Of a stretch of DNA of 64,000 nt, positions 39,155 through 50,742 are shown one piece after another (position 1 is the first letter of the stretch; each line of letters starts with the position of its first letter). The translations under genes and the position numbers were made by a program. Location of the stretch: assembly GCA_947846985.1 (NCBI GenBank), contig CANTUZ010000001.1, positions 184,038,455-184,102,454 on the forward strand, written 5' to 3'. Below the pieces are notes generated by a model, which saw only the letters and a program-made list of their open reading frames with translations, was not told the origin of the DNA and searched no databases. Origin of the DNA: Fratercula arctica (lineage: Eukaryota > Chordata > Aves > Charadriiformes > Alcidae).

Positions 39155-40975
39155 TATAGAATAGAATCAAATAGAATAGAACAGAACAGAACACAATTGT
39201 TCTAATTGAAAGGAACTTAGAATGATCAACTAATCCAACTGCCTGACCAACTCAGGGCTGACCAAATGTTAAAGCATGTTATTAAGGGTGTTGTCTAAAT
39301 ACCTCTCAAACACTGACAGGCTTGGAACATCCACCACCTCTCTTCTGTTCCAGTGTCTGACCACCTCTTGGTAAAGAAATGCTTACTAATGTCCAATCTA
39401 AACCTCCTCTGATGCAGCTTTGAACCATTCCCACGTATCTTATCACTGGATACCAGGGAGAAGAGCTCAGCACCTCCCCCTCCCCTCCCCTCCTCAGGAA
39501 GCTGTAAAGTGCAATGAGGTCGCCCCTCAGCCTCCTTTTCTCCAAACTAGACAAGCCCAATGTCCTTAACTACTCCTCATGGGGCATGCCTTCCAGCTCT
39601 TTTACCAGCTTTGTTGCCCTCCTCTGGACACATGCAAGGACCTTCACATCCTTTTTAAATTGTGGTGCCCAGAACTGGACACGGTACTCAAGATGAGGCC
39701 ACACCAAGGCTGAATACAGCGGGATAATGACGTCTTTTGACCAGTGGGTTACACTGTATTTGATGCACCCCAGGATGCGATTTGCCCTCTTGGCTGTCGG
39801 GGCTCACTGCTGACTCATATTGAGCCTGCTGTCGACCAGCACCCCCAGATGCCTTTCTGCAGGGCTGCTCTCCAGCCACTCCTCTCCCAATTTGTACTTG
39901 TTCCCAGCAGTACTCTGCCCCAGGCACAGAATCCAGCATTTGGTCTTCTTAAATTTTGTCTCATTAATCATAGCCCCATGCTCCAATCTAACTAGATGCT
40001 CCTGTCCCTCAAGAGACTCAACAGCACCTCTCAGTTTGGTATCATCAGCAAACTTGCTAATGGTGCATTCAACTCCTGCATCTAGATTGTTGACAAGTAT
40101 ATTGAACAGAACAGTCGCTAGAACTGAACCCTGAGGAACACCCGCATGTCACTGGTAGCCAGCCAGATGTAGCCCCATTCACTACAACCCTTTGAGCCCT
40201 GCCCTTCAGCCAGTTCTTTGCCCAACTCACCATGTACTTGCTCAACTCACAGCCGGACAACTTGTCTGGAAGGATGCTATGAGGAAAAGTATCAAAACCC
40301 TAACTAAAATCCAGAAAAACTACATCCATTTCTTCCCCTTTGTCCACTAGGCAGGTGACCTTACTGTAGAAGGATATCAAAGTAGTTAGACAAGACTTTC
40401 CCTTTGTGAACCCATGTTGGCTGTGTGTGACAATTGAATGCCTTTGAATACACTTGAATGCCTTTGCATGCCTTTTAGTGTCACCCAGTATGATCTTTCC
40501 ATAATTTTTCCAGTAACTGTGGTTAGACTAACAGGTCTGTATTTTCCCGGGTCTTCCCTCTTGCCCTGCTTGTAAATTGGAATAACATTGACTAGCTTCC
40601 AGTCAGCAGGGACCTCCCCACACTCCCAAGACCTTTGGTAAATGATTGAGAGGGGTCCTGCTCTAACATCTGCGAACTCCTTCAGTACTCCCCACCGACT
40701 TGAGAACATTCAGCTGATACAGCTGGTCCCTTACAATTTCAGTGTGCACAAATGGAAAGTCACTGCTCCTGTAGTCATGGCCCTCCAATTCAGAGGGTTG
40801 GGCAGCCCAAGGTCTACCACTTATATTGAAGACTGAGACAAAAAAAAAAGCATTGAATGCTCCTCTTTTTCTTAATCTCTATTTGTCAGGTGACCATCTT
40901 CATCAAGTGTTGGTCCAATTTTTTTCCTTAGACCTTCTCTTATTATTAAAATGCTTAAAGAAGAAGAAAATGAAT
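39155..40975 (-). mobile_element. CR1 LINE, 5'-truncated, about 1.8 kb, pentanucleotide-tailed type
   Basis: The element runs from its 3' tail at low coordinates to about 40,975, where homology fades. The tail (39,155-39,193) is made of GAATA/GAACA pentamers on the plus strand rather than the octamers of the other copies. The 3' UTR and ORF2 C-terminus contain the CR1 Leu-Glu-Lys-Arg-Arg-Leu-Arg text near 39,540. The RT region near 40,500-40,700 is also clear. This is a different CR1 subfamily from the 10- and 50-kb copies and it is older, with frameshifts throughout. Confidence 0.92.
39306..40970 (-). pseudogene. CR1 ORF2 remnant (RT and C-terminal region), frameshifted
   Basis: The reverse transcriptase N-terminal part is readable at 40,386-40,709, with Ala-Gly-Pro-Leu-Ser-Ile-Ile, Gly-Glu-Val-Pro-Ala-Asp-Trp-Lys, Pro-Gly-Lys-Tyr-Arg-Pro-Val-Ser-Leu-Thr and Gly-Lys-Ile-Met-Glu. 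The middle RT part follows in other frames, including Trp-Ala-Lys-Asn-Trp-Leu-Lys-Gly near 40,210. The C-terminal part is at 39,306-39,560 and 39,688-39,990. The product is split over several frames by indels and stops, and the FADD region is not in one open frame. The endonuclease and ORF1 are absent, so it cannot make an active protein. Confidence 0.9.
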
Positions 40976-42788
40976 CATTGACAATTAATCTTTCTGGCTA
41001 AGAATTAGATCCTCTACTTCCATCTCTGGCAAAAGTCTAGAAAAGCTGTCACACTTGGAAGTAAGTACAAGTAGAAATATGGAGTTAGACCCTTCTCAAC
41101 TGCCTTGTTTTGGATCCATTTTATCAGAGTTTTTTCTCAAGTGATTACACAGAAGTATTTTCATGAGCCAAGTTCTCAAGATGTTTGATGTAGTCAGTGC
41201 CCTCTTTGTGAGAAGGATGAAGTAACTGGAGGCACATCCTGATACCTTATGCTGAACAGCATCTTACTCTTCAATTGTTCCATTATACTCAGTGTGTGCA
41301 TTCATAAAGTGAAGATCAATTTAAGATAAGTAAAGTGGCATAGTTTGGCCCTTACTACTCATATTCCTTTATGGCCTGAAAGAAATGGAATTTCTTTTCA
41401 GTAAGTCTCTGAAGTGAACACCTCTGTTATAGCAGGGTGTTTATGTAGTATGTGGCTTTCCTTAAATGATCCAAAATAAATTTTACAAACTATCAATTCA
41501 CTGTAAAAATAATTTGTAAACTTTCATGACATTTCTTGTTGAAAGTGTCATGCAGGTAAAGGTCAGCTTCCAAACATTGCCAATAAAAATCCCTTCAGAA
41601 GATTAAATTGAATAATCTACAACAAAACAACTGCAATATTTTATTATAACTTAAATGTCATGACCACACACAAGAAACCTGCCTTAGCAATTCCATTGTG
41701 TAAATCAACTAATGCCTGCGCTGTCTCTTATATTTTCATTATCAAATACAAATTTCATTCAAGGAATAAATGTGGGCTAGTAAATTTTTGAATGTCATAA
41801 ACATATTCATGAGTTCTACTCTAAATATTTTAGCACACCATAAAGGGAATAGATACACCTCTTATCCATAAAATACAGATTTATGTCACAGCAAAAACCC
41901 CAGTTTTATAACCCTACTAATAGTATTTTAAATCCAAGCTGGGCTATGACGCACAATAAATTGTTACTTGTGCCGTTAGATCATGCCAGCTGCAACACAG
42001 TGTTAAGGCCCAATAAGAGATGATTGTAATTAGTGTAATTTAAACACATTAGCTAGGAACTGCGATAAATATTTTAGAAGTTATGCACTTGACATTTTTA
42101 ACTTAAATAGCACAAATAAGCCATTTAGTTATGTGTGTTTGTATTGCCTATTGCACATGATTTTATATTTTAGATCTTTTCATTTTCCTAGTAGTGCACG
42201 AAAGACAGTCATCAACCATTATTTTATGAAGTTAGCCCTGAACTTCAGTGATTAAATTAAATTCCCTGTGGACACCCACCGTACACATACCTTAAGCCTG
42301 ACTTAAGGGCAGTCTGCAAATGCAGATAAGCAAATGAGTGTATACATCATTTCTGAAGAGGATTCATAGGATAGTCTTTAACAATTATATGAGATGATTA
42401 ACAGGCTACCAAGCATTCTGGACAGAATGTACCACATGGATATAGTCACTGGTATCCTGCCAAAAGAGCATGCACTAGAGGAAGTCCCATTAGCAGGGAG
42501 AAATGAAATTAAAAAAAACCCCTGAACTTGTCCAGATGATTAAAAAAGATTATATTGAATAAATTCAGGGACCAGCTGACTGGTCTAACTGTATGGCTAC
42601 TGTTGTAAAACTAAATTGTCTTGAAGATTAAAATAAAATCATCAAACATGGTCTCAGTTAAAAGGTCACACCATGCTTCAGAATGCAGATTATCTTCAGC
42701 ATTTTATATGAATCAAGAGTTCCAGCAATCTTAATTCTGTAGAAAGAACACAAATTACCTTATCTGCAGGGACACTAGTAAGACTCTG
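40976..42788. other. AT-rich non-coding stretch, possible conserved element at about 41.64-42.23 kb
   Basis: No gene. The block 41,640-42,230 is repeat-free and AT-rich. It has homeodomain-like core motifs (GTAATTAG near 42,026), a CCAATAAG motif near 42,010 and few homopolymers. This is suggestive only. Confidence 0.4.
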
Positions 42789-42991
42789 GGGATTTTTTTT
42801 TTATTATTTTATTTAATTTTATTTTATTTTATTTTATTTTATTTTATATTTTATTTTATTTTATTTTATTTTATTTTATTTTATTTTATTTTATTTTATT
42901 TTATTTTATTTTACTTTACTTTACTTTACTTTATTTTACTTTATTTTACTTTATTTTATATTTTATTGTGTTTTATTTTATTTTATTTTAT
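42789..42991 (+). repeat. (TTTTA)n microsatellite, about 200 bp
   Basis: Tandem TTTTA pentamers dominate, with interspersed TTTAC variants at about 42,910-42,957 and a few ATATT interruptions. The variant units are clustered rather than scattered, which indicates internal expansion. Decayed T-rich sequence continues to about 43,040. Confidence 0.97.
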
Positions 42992-45639
42992 AATTTAATT
43001 CAACTTCATTTAATCTCATCTCACATTTTCTTCATTTTATTTCTATGTTAGTTCTCTGGAGAGGATTAGGATTCAAACAATTAATACATACTGACAATAA
43101 GCAGAAAAAACACGGATTGTTGTTACCTTTATATTGTCTGGAGACATTCCACTGTGATGCGGCTACAAATGATTTAGTTTGACATTGACAGAGCTCTGCT
43201 AAGTCCAAGGACTGGTGCTTCATCCTTGGTAAGGTGAAGCACTAATGTAAAGTGTCTGACCTTGTACACCAGGCAATTGGAGGATGCACCGAAATTCCTC
43301 TGTCAGGGCTATATGTCTAACTAACAAGTCAGCAGTGGTCAAAGATTTACTTCTCGTTGTGTTGCCTTTTAGCTTGCATCAAGTGGGCACTTTTGGTTGG
43401 TTGTGGAGAGCTGCTGTAGGCATGACATGAAGTAACCCTGAAAGGCATTGAGAGAAACACTAAATACCACTGAGTCAGAGAAGGATTGGATATCAAATCT
43501 CGACATATGTGTACTACTCCTAAATCTCAGAAACTCTCACAGATATAAAAGGGTGAAGAGATCTTTTTATTTATTTATTTATTTATTCTATTCCATTTAT
43601 GCTACTGTTTCTAGATTTATGATGAGATGGACCACAAGATTTGATATCAAGAGCTCTCATTATTTAAGAAAAGAAAAATGTTTATCATGTTTACCCTCAG
43701 TAACCTGGTTTCATATTTGTGGTGAATAAATTTTTGGACAGTACCCATCCAAATACTGCTGCTGTCTCTTCAATAGCTAGAGACAAAATCTTATGAACAT
43801 GAGCTAGACACAATGAATTTTATGTGAAGGAGAGACAATGTAGTTTTAGCAGCATCCACAGTAGTAATTCTATGTTCTGAATGAAAACTGTCTAGACAGA
43901 GAGCGGCAGCAATTCCTCACAACATTGAAAATCAGACTGAAATTAATAAAATCTTCCATTTTAATTGAGAAAAATCCTCACTTGATACTTAACAATTTAT
44001 GCTGCACAATATCTACATATTTTATTTTGGCTGTTATATCTACACAAGTCAACAAAGTCCCAGGAACAGGAGAACTGTGTAATCTTTGTAATTGTTCATG
44101 CAGTCAAATGTTCTGTCATTAAGAAGGAAACTTATTTCAGAAATAGGCAGAAATATGTGGAGGTACTTAAATTTTCATTATGTTTTTCTGATATATCCAA
44201 TATTTTCAAGCCTTTTTCTTGTGTAAAGAACAAATTATCCATCAGAATTTTTTTACATAAATTCTTTCACTTGTGGTATAACTAGAGCTGTCTTTCAAAA
44301 TTAAACTTGTTTTTAATGAAGCCATTAATATCTCTTTGATAAAAGGATTACCCAATAATTTTGCTGCTACCATGTAAATTATTACAGGTGCCACTGTACA
44401 GCTTCAGTATTAAAAATTCATATTGTCAAGTGGGTTTGAAAGTACTTATTCTCTAGTATTGTGATAATTTATATAAAATTAACTAAAATAATTCAAACAT
44501 GAAATTGCTGTCACTGTATATTTAGGAAAAAAGGAGTTACAGTGTTGAATCTTTACATACAGAGTTCATATTTCTGCATTTGGGCTGGTAGAAGAACACC
44601 TGGAAAGAGTAGTTCCAGCCATGACTTGAAATTTATTTTTGTATCCTTACCAATTTGGACATGAGGAACAGACAGAGTTTTGTAAGTAAATATTCAAGCC
44701 TGAACCATGGAATGGCTCCATATTGAGTTTGATCTGCACCTAAAACGGAACTATTTTCCATTTCAGAAGCTGTTTAAACATTGCTTCAGTGAAAAAAGAC
44801 TCTATTGGTGGATGAAAGACAGCCACATATTCTGGCCTTTAAACCAAGAACTGGATCATAGTACTGCTGAAGTTGGACAACCTGTGTTTTTCAGGTAATG
44901 GTACAGCAGAAACCCAATGTTTTATTTCAAGTCAAGACCACAGGTTTTTAGAACATATATGTTACCTTATAGTTGAATGCTTCTGGTTTAATCTGTTCTT
45001 TTTCTTGATTAAACAACTTGAGAGAAAGTGAGTGATCAGCACCAGTGGAGCAGAGCCAGGTATCAGCAGGGAACAGTCTGTTAGAGGTGTATGACAGAGG
45101 GAAAATGGGTTGTTAGCATCTGTGTTAGAGAGGTCAGTAGGGATTGAGGTCACCATCCTCAGTGCTTTTCTAGAACAGGACCATTTAAATCCATAAATCT
45201 TACACAGATTTCTCTCTATGTATGATCTACGCCCATTCACTATACTGAATGCTGCCATGGAAAATACGTGTATGAGATCATACAGCCTCTGTGCATCAGA
45301 AAGGATCTGACAAACACAGTCAATAAAGGACAGGAGAATATTTTTCAAAAATAACCACTAACCTATCAGTCTTGATTCTCAGGGAGTCTGCAAAAGACCT
45401 TCACAAGAAGAACCTGGGGACTAAAAGTCATAAGTCCAATGAGTACTAAAATGTACAGTATATTCTTTTTCTCCTTCCAACTCAGAGTCAGTTTGGTGCT
45501 TCTCACCAGTACAGGCAAAATTTAAAGTTATCATCCCAACAGAAGGAGTCAGGTCCAGAGTAGAGTGGTTCTGCCCTGGCTGTGGGAAGGGAAGTCAATA
45601 CAAGGGAAGTGAATACAACCTGGGACAGAGAGTTAATGT
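42992..45639. other. AT-rich non-coding stretch
   Basis: Contains a (TTTA)n tract at about 43,564-43,588 (five to six units). The 128-codon minus-strand frame at 44,962-45,348 and the 93-codon plus frame at 43,448-43,729 show no motif I recognise. No gene is called. Confidence 0.55.
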
Positions 45640-46225
45640 GCAATCATAGAAACATCTGCAAAGAAAGTCATGTGTAGCTTAGGATGTATCAGCAGGCGTA
45701 GCCAAGATGTCAAGAGAAGTGGTTGTTTCCCTCTATCTGGCACATACTTGTGAGATTGCATCTGGAGTGTTGCCTCTGGTTTTGGACTCCACAGGGCAAG
45801 AAAAACATACTGCAGTGAGTCCTGTGGAGGGCCATCAATGTCAGGGGATGGAGCACAAATGTACAAAGAGAAGTTGGAAGAAATGCATTTGCCCAGCTGA
45901 AAGAAAAGAAGGCTAAAAGGTAATCTTTCTGCTTCTTCAGCTACCTAACTGGACTATTCTCAGAGTGAAAAGGTGAGACGCAACGGACACAAGTTGGAGC
46001 ATGGAAATTCTGACTAGAAATAAGAAAGAACTTTTTCACCATGAGGGTGGTCAAACACTGGAAGAGGCTGCCCAGTGGTTAAGATCTCCATACTCAGAGA
46101 TAGTCAAAACAAGACTTGGCAAGGCACTGAGAAACCTTATCTAGACTGTCCATAAGTAGGAGGTCAGACTAAATGACCTCCAGAGGTCCTTTCTGACATA
46201 AATTATTCGGTTTTATGATCCCTAG
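45640..46225 (+). mobile_element. old 5'-truncated CR1 LINE
   Basis: Diverged CR1 3' sequence. GTCAAGAGAAGTGGTTGTTTCCCTCTA near 45,708 corresponds to the Ser-Arg-Glu-Val-Ile-Leu-Pro-Leu-Tyr block. CACTGGAAGAGGCTGCCCAG near 46,055 corresponds to His-Trp-Asn-Arg-Leu-Pro. The 3' UTR near 46,163 reads GAGGTCAGACTAAATGACCTCCAGAGG and the tail ends near ATTATTCGGTTTTATGATCC. Stops and indels break every frame. It is clearly older than the neighbouring copies. Confidence 0.85.
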
Positions 46226-46640
46226 GAACTCAGGATGGTGTTCCTATTGATAGGAAAGGGAAGCACTAAGGTCTCCTTTCACAATAGCAGTAGTTACCCT
46301 TTTCCATCATTTTACCAAGCTCTGGTATAGGCAAAATAGAGCAGCTGGGCTTTAAATAGATATCTTTTCTGTCTTCATAATCTGCTGTTCCAGACAATAC
46401 CATTCTTATTAAACCTCTAAACCAAAACCAATGATCCGTTTTCACTGAGCTTTAAGTTTGCTGCTATGTCAAATGCCATAAAAAGACAGTATTTCTGAAA
46501 GTTTTTGCCCATTTTCAACTAAATAAGCCGCTCAAAACCTCCCACCTCTTGCTTTTTAGACCTTTATGATTTTAATAATGTTTCTGCTATTTAAAATAAT
46601 GATGATTGAAGCAAGGAAAAATATGCAAAAATATACAGTA

Positions 46641-47270
46641 CACATAGATACATACATAGAATGCTTTCGGTTGGAAGGGACCTTAAAGATCACCTTGTTC
46701 CAACCCCCCTGCCATGTGCAGGGACACCTCCCACTAGACCAGGCTGCTCAGAGCCCCATCCAGCCTGGTCTTGAACACTTCCAGGGATGCGGCATCCACA
46801 GCTTCCTTGGGCAGCCTGTTCCAGTGCCTCACCACCCTCATAATAAAGAATTTCTTCCTAATATCTAATCAAAATCTCCCCTCTTTCAGTTTAAAACCAT
46901 TACCCCTCATCCTATTGCTGCTCTCCCTCATAAAGAGTCCCTTCCTGTCTTTCCTGTAGGCCCTTTTTAGGTACTGGAAGGCCACAATAAGATCTCCCTG
47001 GAGCCTTTTGTTCTCCAGGCTGAACAATCCCAACTCTCTCAGCCTGTCCTTATAGGAGAGGTGCTCCAGCCCTCTGATCATCTTTGTGGCCCTCCTCTGA
47101 ACCTGCTGCAACAGGTCTACATCCTTCTTATGTTGGTGGCCCCAGAGCTGGACGCAGTACTCCAGATGGGGTGTCATGAGAGTGGGGTAGAGGGGCAGAA
47201 TCACCTCCCTCGGTCTGCTGGCCATGCTGTTTTTGATGCTGCCCAGGATACAGTCATCGTTCTGGGCTGC
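46641..47270 (-). mobile_element. 5'-truncated CR1 LINE
   Basis: The 3' end lies at low coordinates (CATACATAGAATG, then TTGGAAGGGACCTTAAAGATCACC). The ORF2 C-terminal part is still mostly open at 46,869-47,225 (118 codons). It includes the [11 protein letters not shown] block, [14 protein letters not shown] and Leu-Gly-Leu-Phe-Ser-Leu-Glu. Homology stops at about 47,270 in the Ala-Gln-Asn/Gly-Cys-Ile-Leu region. The 3' UTR ('CCTTAAAGATCACCTTGTTCCAACCCCC') marks yet another CR1 subfamily. Confidence 0.92.
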
Positions 47271-47322
47271 ATATATATACCTATTTGTAGATATACATTT
47301 GTAAATATACCTATTTGTAAAA
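47271..47322 (+). repeat. short AT-rich tandem repeat at the CR1 truncation point
   Basis: ATATACCTATTTGTA-type units recur two to three times with variation, directly abutting the 5' truncated end of the CR1. Confidence 0.75.
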
Positions 47323-49290
47323 CATTTTCAAGGCTTGAGAGGGAAAGTGATAAATAGATTTTAAAGTATTTCAGCTATTGTTAATATTTGTAAATCTGAC
47401 AGTGTCCGAGCAAAAGGTCATCTACTTAGAAACCAGTATGCAACTTACAAATCCTTTTATTATTGTTTTTATAACATTTTATCTAAAAATGCACAGCATA
47501 ATAAGCATTAGGTTATACCAGTGACCAATCAACCCACGGTATTGTTATTAATATATTCAAATCTAAAATTAAATGAAAGAGAAGCTTTGAGCTCAGCATA
47601 ATAAGACATTCCACAGAGAGTGGATGAAAGAAAGAGACAAAGTATTGCTAGAGACGTAGCAGCAGAAACAGTAAGTTACTTTCTAAAATGACAAGCTACT
47701 CAGATGAAGTACCTCCTGGTTATTCACAGGTTTCACAGCAAGTATTTGTTTCACAGGCTTTTTTACACCAGATCAGGATTTCACCATAATGTGTTTTGGT
47801 GGTGATGTTGCTACTAGTCACATTTGGATATTTTTGTATTATTTTTCGAACATTTAGGCCGCTGAGCTTTGTGCGAAGTGCAACCTACGTAGTGAACAGT
47901 CTGGGAGAGCTGCCAACAATAAATTGCAATAATCCAACCTTGTTGTTATAAAGGCATGAATCAAAAGCTCAGCATCTTGCTGACACAGCAATCATCTTAA
48001 CCTTGTTATACTCCTGAGATGGTAATATGAAGTCTTATCAATACTGTTGATATGGCTCTCTAAGGAAAGCTGAGAGTCAAAAATGACTGGAGTTTATCAT
48101 GAAGAGCATTTCTTTGCAGGATGTCCAGCAGCAGAACTGTGATTTCATATTAAATTGTCATTGAAATGAGAAAGATACAGCTGCTTGCCTGTGGAAGCAC
48201 AGCAGGATGCAGGCAGCAGCCAAAAAATTATATAAAAGCCAGTGAAATGAAATAAAAGCTGGTATTTACATTTTCACTGATGATTATCTGATTTTAAGGT
48301 TGCCCTGTAGGTCTTTACAGACAAAACAGAGTTCTCTAATCTGTTCTGCATTCTCTGAAATTAAAAGTTTCCAGAAAGCCCATATCTGGGTTTTTACAGT
48401 TAGCTCAGAGTAACGGTTGGGGGAGGAGCTTCTATTTGTTTCTTAAGGAATAGTCTGTGATAAACTTGAATCAGATGAACTTAGACAATTTTCAGTAACA
48501 GACTCATATGCCATTGAAGATTAAATGCTTCTTAATTTACATTTTGTTTTTATTAGTACAGTAGTCTTTTTGTATTTGCATACTGTAAGGCATAGCTACC
48601 ATGGCCCAGTAAATAGTATTTTTCCAATATTATGAAAAGAAAGACTTGACTTTACATTAACTCACCACTTTAGGTCTGGTTTGGGCTTATCTTAGGAGGA
48701 ACTGATTTTATGTTGTTGTTTCTGGGATAACAATTGTCTAGAGGTGAGGTGACTGTTGACGACTTTCTTTTGGTTTAGCTCTCTGTGTATGGTAAAGATC
48801 TAAAAATCCTATATAGGCACAGGGAAACAAACATTAGGCCTTTAGGGCTGGTGGAAGCTATTGCACAACTTTAATAATGTACTAGTATGATATGGAAAGT
48901 TTAACTGGGAAGCAGTGAATAAAGAGTAAGATGACTGTGTTACAGAAACCTAAAAGCAACCTCAAGTCTACCTAAGGTTTGGAGCAGTGGAACTAAAAAT
49001 AACTTTTTCATGCCAATTAATATAACGGGTTTCTTGGTGAAGAATTAGGTGTACTGATGACTTTTAATACCTACCCTTCTCCTCCTGCCATACAAATTCT
49101 TCCTGAGGAATACTGAAGGTGTGAGCCTTAGGATGCAGAGGGATATTGGAAGGGTGAGCATGGCACTAGAGAAAATACTTGTAAGTCTCTGTGTATGAAT
49201 TTTAACTGTATTACTAAAGAGGCTTTTCTGTGATTTGATAATTTGGACTATGAGTGTTAGGATTGTTGTAATTGGACTAATAACTCTCAA
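47323..49290. other. AT-rich non-coding stretch, nothing recognised
   Basis: No gene or repeat family is recognised. The 82-codon minus-strand frame at 49,045-49,293 is AT-rich and featureless. Confidence 0.6.
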
Positions 49291-49696
49291 CAACTTATGA
49301 GGAAAGGCTGAGAGATCTGCGTCTGTTTAGCCCGGAGAAGAGAAGACTTGAGAGGGGATCCTATCAATGCTTATAAATATCTAAAGGGCGGATGTCAAGA
49401 GGATGGGGCCAGAGTCTTTTCAGTGGTGCCCAGCAACAGGACAAAGGGCAACGGGCACAAGCTGGAACACAGGAAATTCCATCTCAACATGAGAAAAAAC
49501 TTATTTACTTTGAGGGTGGCAGAGCACTGGAACAGGCTGCCCAGAGAGGTGGTGGAATCTCCATCTCTGGAGATATTCAAAACCCGCCTGGACACGGTCC
49601 TGTCCAGCCTCCTCTAGGTGAACCTGCTGTGGCAAGGAGGTCCCTTAGAACCCCTCTGAAGGTCCCTTCCAACCCCTATGACTCGTGATTCCGTGA
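49291..49696 (+). mobile_element. 5'-truncated CR1 LINE, last 0.4 kb
   Basis: The last part of CR1 ORF2 runs from the Tyr-Glu-Glu-Arg-Leu-Arg-Asp-Leu block (about 49,297) to TAG at 49,615-49,617, followed by a short 3' UTR and a decayed tail (CTATGACTCGTGATTCCGTGA). An 89-codon open frame (49,348-49,617) matches the full-length element's C-terminus closely. The match covers [11 protein letters not shown] and Glu-Val-Val-Glu-Ser-Pro-Ser-Leu-Glu. The octamer tail is degraded, so it is older than the 10-kb copy but belongs to a related subfamily. Confidence 0.92.
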
Positions 49697-50068
49697 ATTG
49701 TTTGTTTTATTTTGATTAGACTAACAAGACTTCCCTTAGCCTAATGATAAACACTTAGATAATCATATAAAGTGTTGTCATACTAGGATATTGCAAGTAA
49801 TATATTCCAATATTGTAGTGCTGATTCAACAAAAATATTCTGGCAGTTCTTTGTTTGGCGTTTCTGGACTTCCTGATTTCTGATAAAATTTGGTTTTATC
49901 TAGATGTCTCTTACCATACACATTCAAGTAATTGATTCTACAGACAGAAGAATATAAAAAAATCTGGAGGCAAATACCTTTAGAGACAGGAGAACCTGCT
50001 TCCAACTTTCCCAGTTAAGAAAATGGAATACGGAAGATCGATTTTAGGCAAACCTTTTCAAGTTGAGT
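49697..50068. other. spacer between CR1 fragments, nothing recognised
   Basis: AT-rich sequence without coding signal or repeat features. Confidence 0.6.
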
Positions 50069-50213
50069 CACCATTCCTGGAGGTATTTAAAGGATGTATA
50101 AATGTGGTGTTTAGGGTTTAGTGGTGGGCTTGGCATTCCTAGGTTAACGGTTGGACTCAATGATCTTAAAGTTCTTTTCCAACCTAAATGATTCCATGAT
50201 TCTAAGGTTCTGT
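50069..50213 (+). mobile_element. short CR1 3' end fragment
   Basis: GAGTCACCATTCCTGGAGGTATTTAAA at the start corresponds to the last ORF2 codons (Ser-Leu-Glu-Thr-Phe-Lys). It is followed by GGTTGGACTCAATGATCTTAAAGTTC and CCAACCTAAATGATTCCATGATTC. It shares the 3' UTR type of the 5.5-kb copy, not that of the adjacent full-length element. Confidence 0.85.
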
Positions 50214-50655
50214 GACAGGCAGTAGGTTGAAGATATCATTATGATATGAGATATATAAACACACACTTTTTCAGGAAGGTAAATTTCATTGTAGTTACTT
50301 TGAAGGCAAAATCTCCTTGACAATACTTTTCCCTAACTGCCAGGGGAGCAAAGTATTTATGAAGAAACCTTGCTGTATGGTTGGAAGTTTATTTTTAAAA
50401 CAATAAAGTGTCATTGTTGAAATAGACTAAATTGGTCTGTGCTAAACCAGGTCCAACTACCAATGATTCACAAGGTGGGAGAGTAGATGGGCATGTTATT
50501 TTTTTGAAATAACCTTACAGCTATGCATTTGCTGTTTGCCTTTTTACATCCCCATAGTGTTGGGTAAGAACTTGAAGGCTAACCTTTGCTCAGGTTCCTC
50601 TTAACCTGTGTGGCGGTAGGAGCAAATGTGAGCCATCCAGTTCTTAGCTCAATTT
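50214..50655. other. flank between CR1 insertions, nothing recognised
   Basis: AT-rich sequence. It is the 3' flank of the full-length minus-strand CR1. Confidence 0.6.
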
Positions 50656-50684
50656 CATAGAATCATAGAACCATAGAACCATAG
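50656..50684 (-). repeat. CR1 3' octamer tail
   Basis: Tandem 8-bp units TTCTATGG, TTCTATGG-type and TTCTATGA close the element on the minus strand. In CR1 this repeat is the 3' terminus recognised by the element's own reverse transcriptase. The 10-kb copy ends with more units of the ATTCTATG type. Confidence 0.95.
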
Positions 50685-50742
50685 GGTTGGAAGGGACCTC
50701 TGGAGATCATCTAGTCCAACCCCCCTGCCAGAGCAGGGTCAC

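Noticed and set aside
44962..45348. 128-codon minus-strand open frame
   Set aside because: No recognisable motif. The composition is like the flanks, so it is treated as chance.
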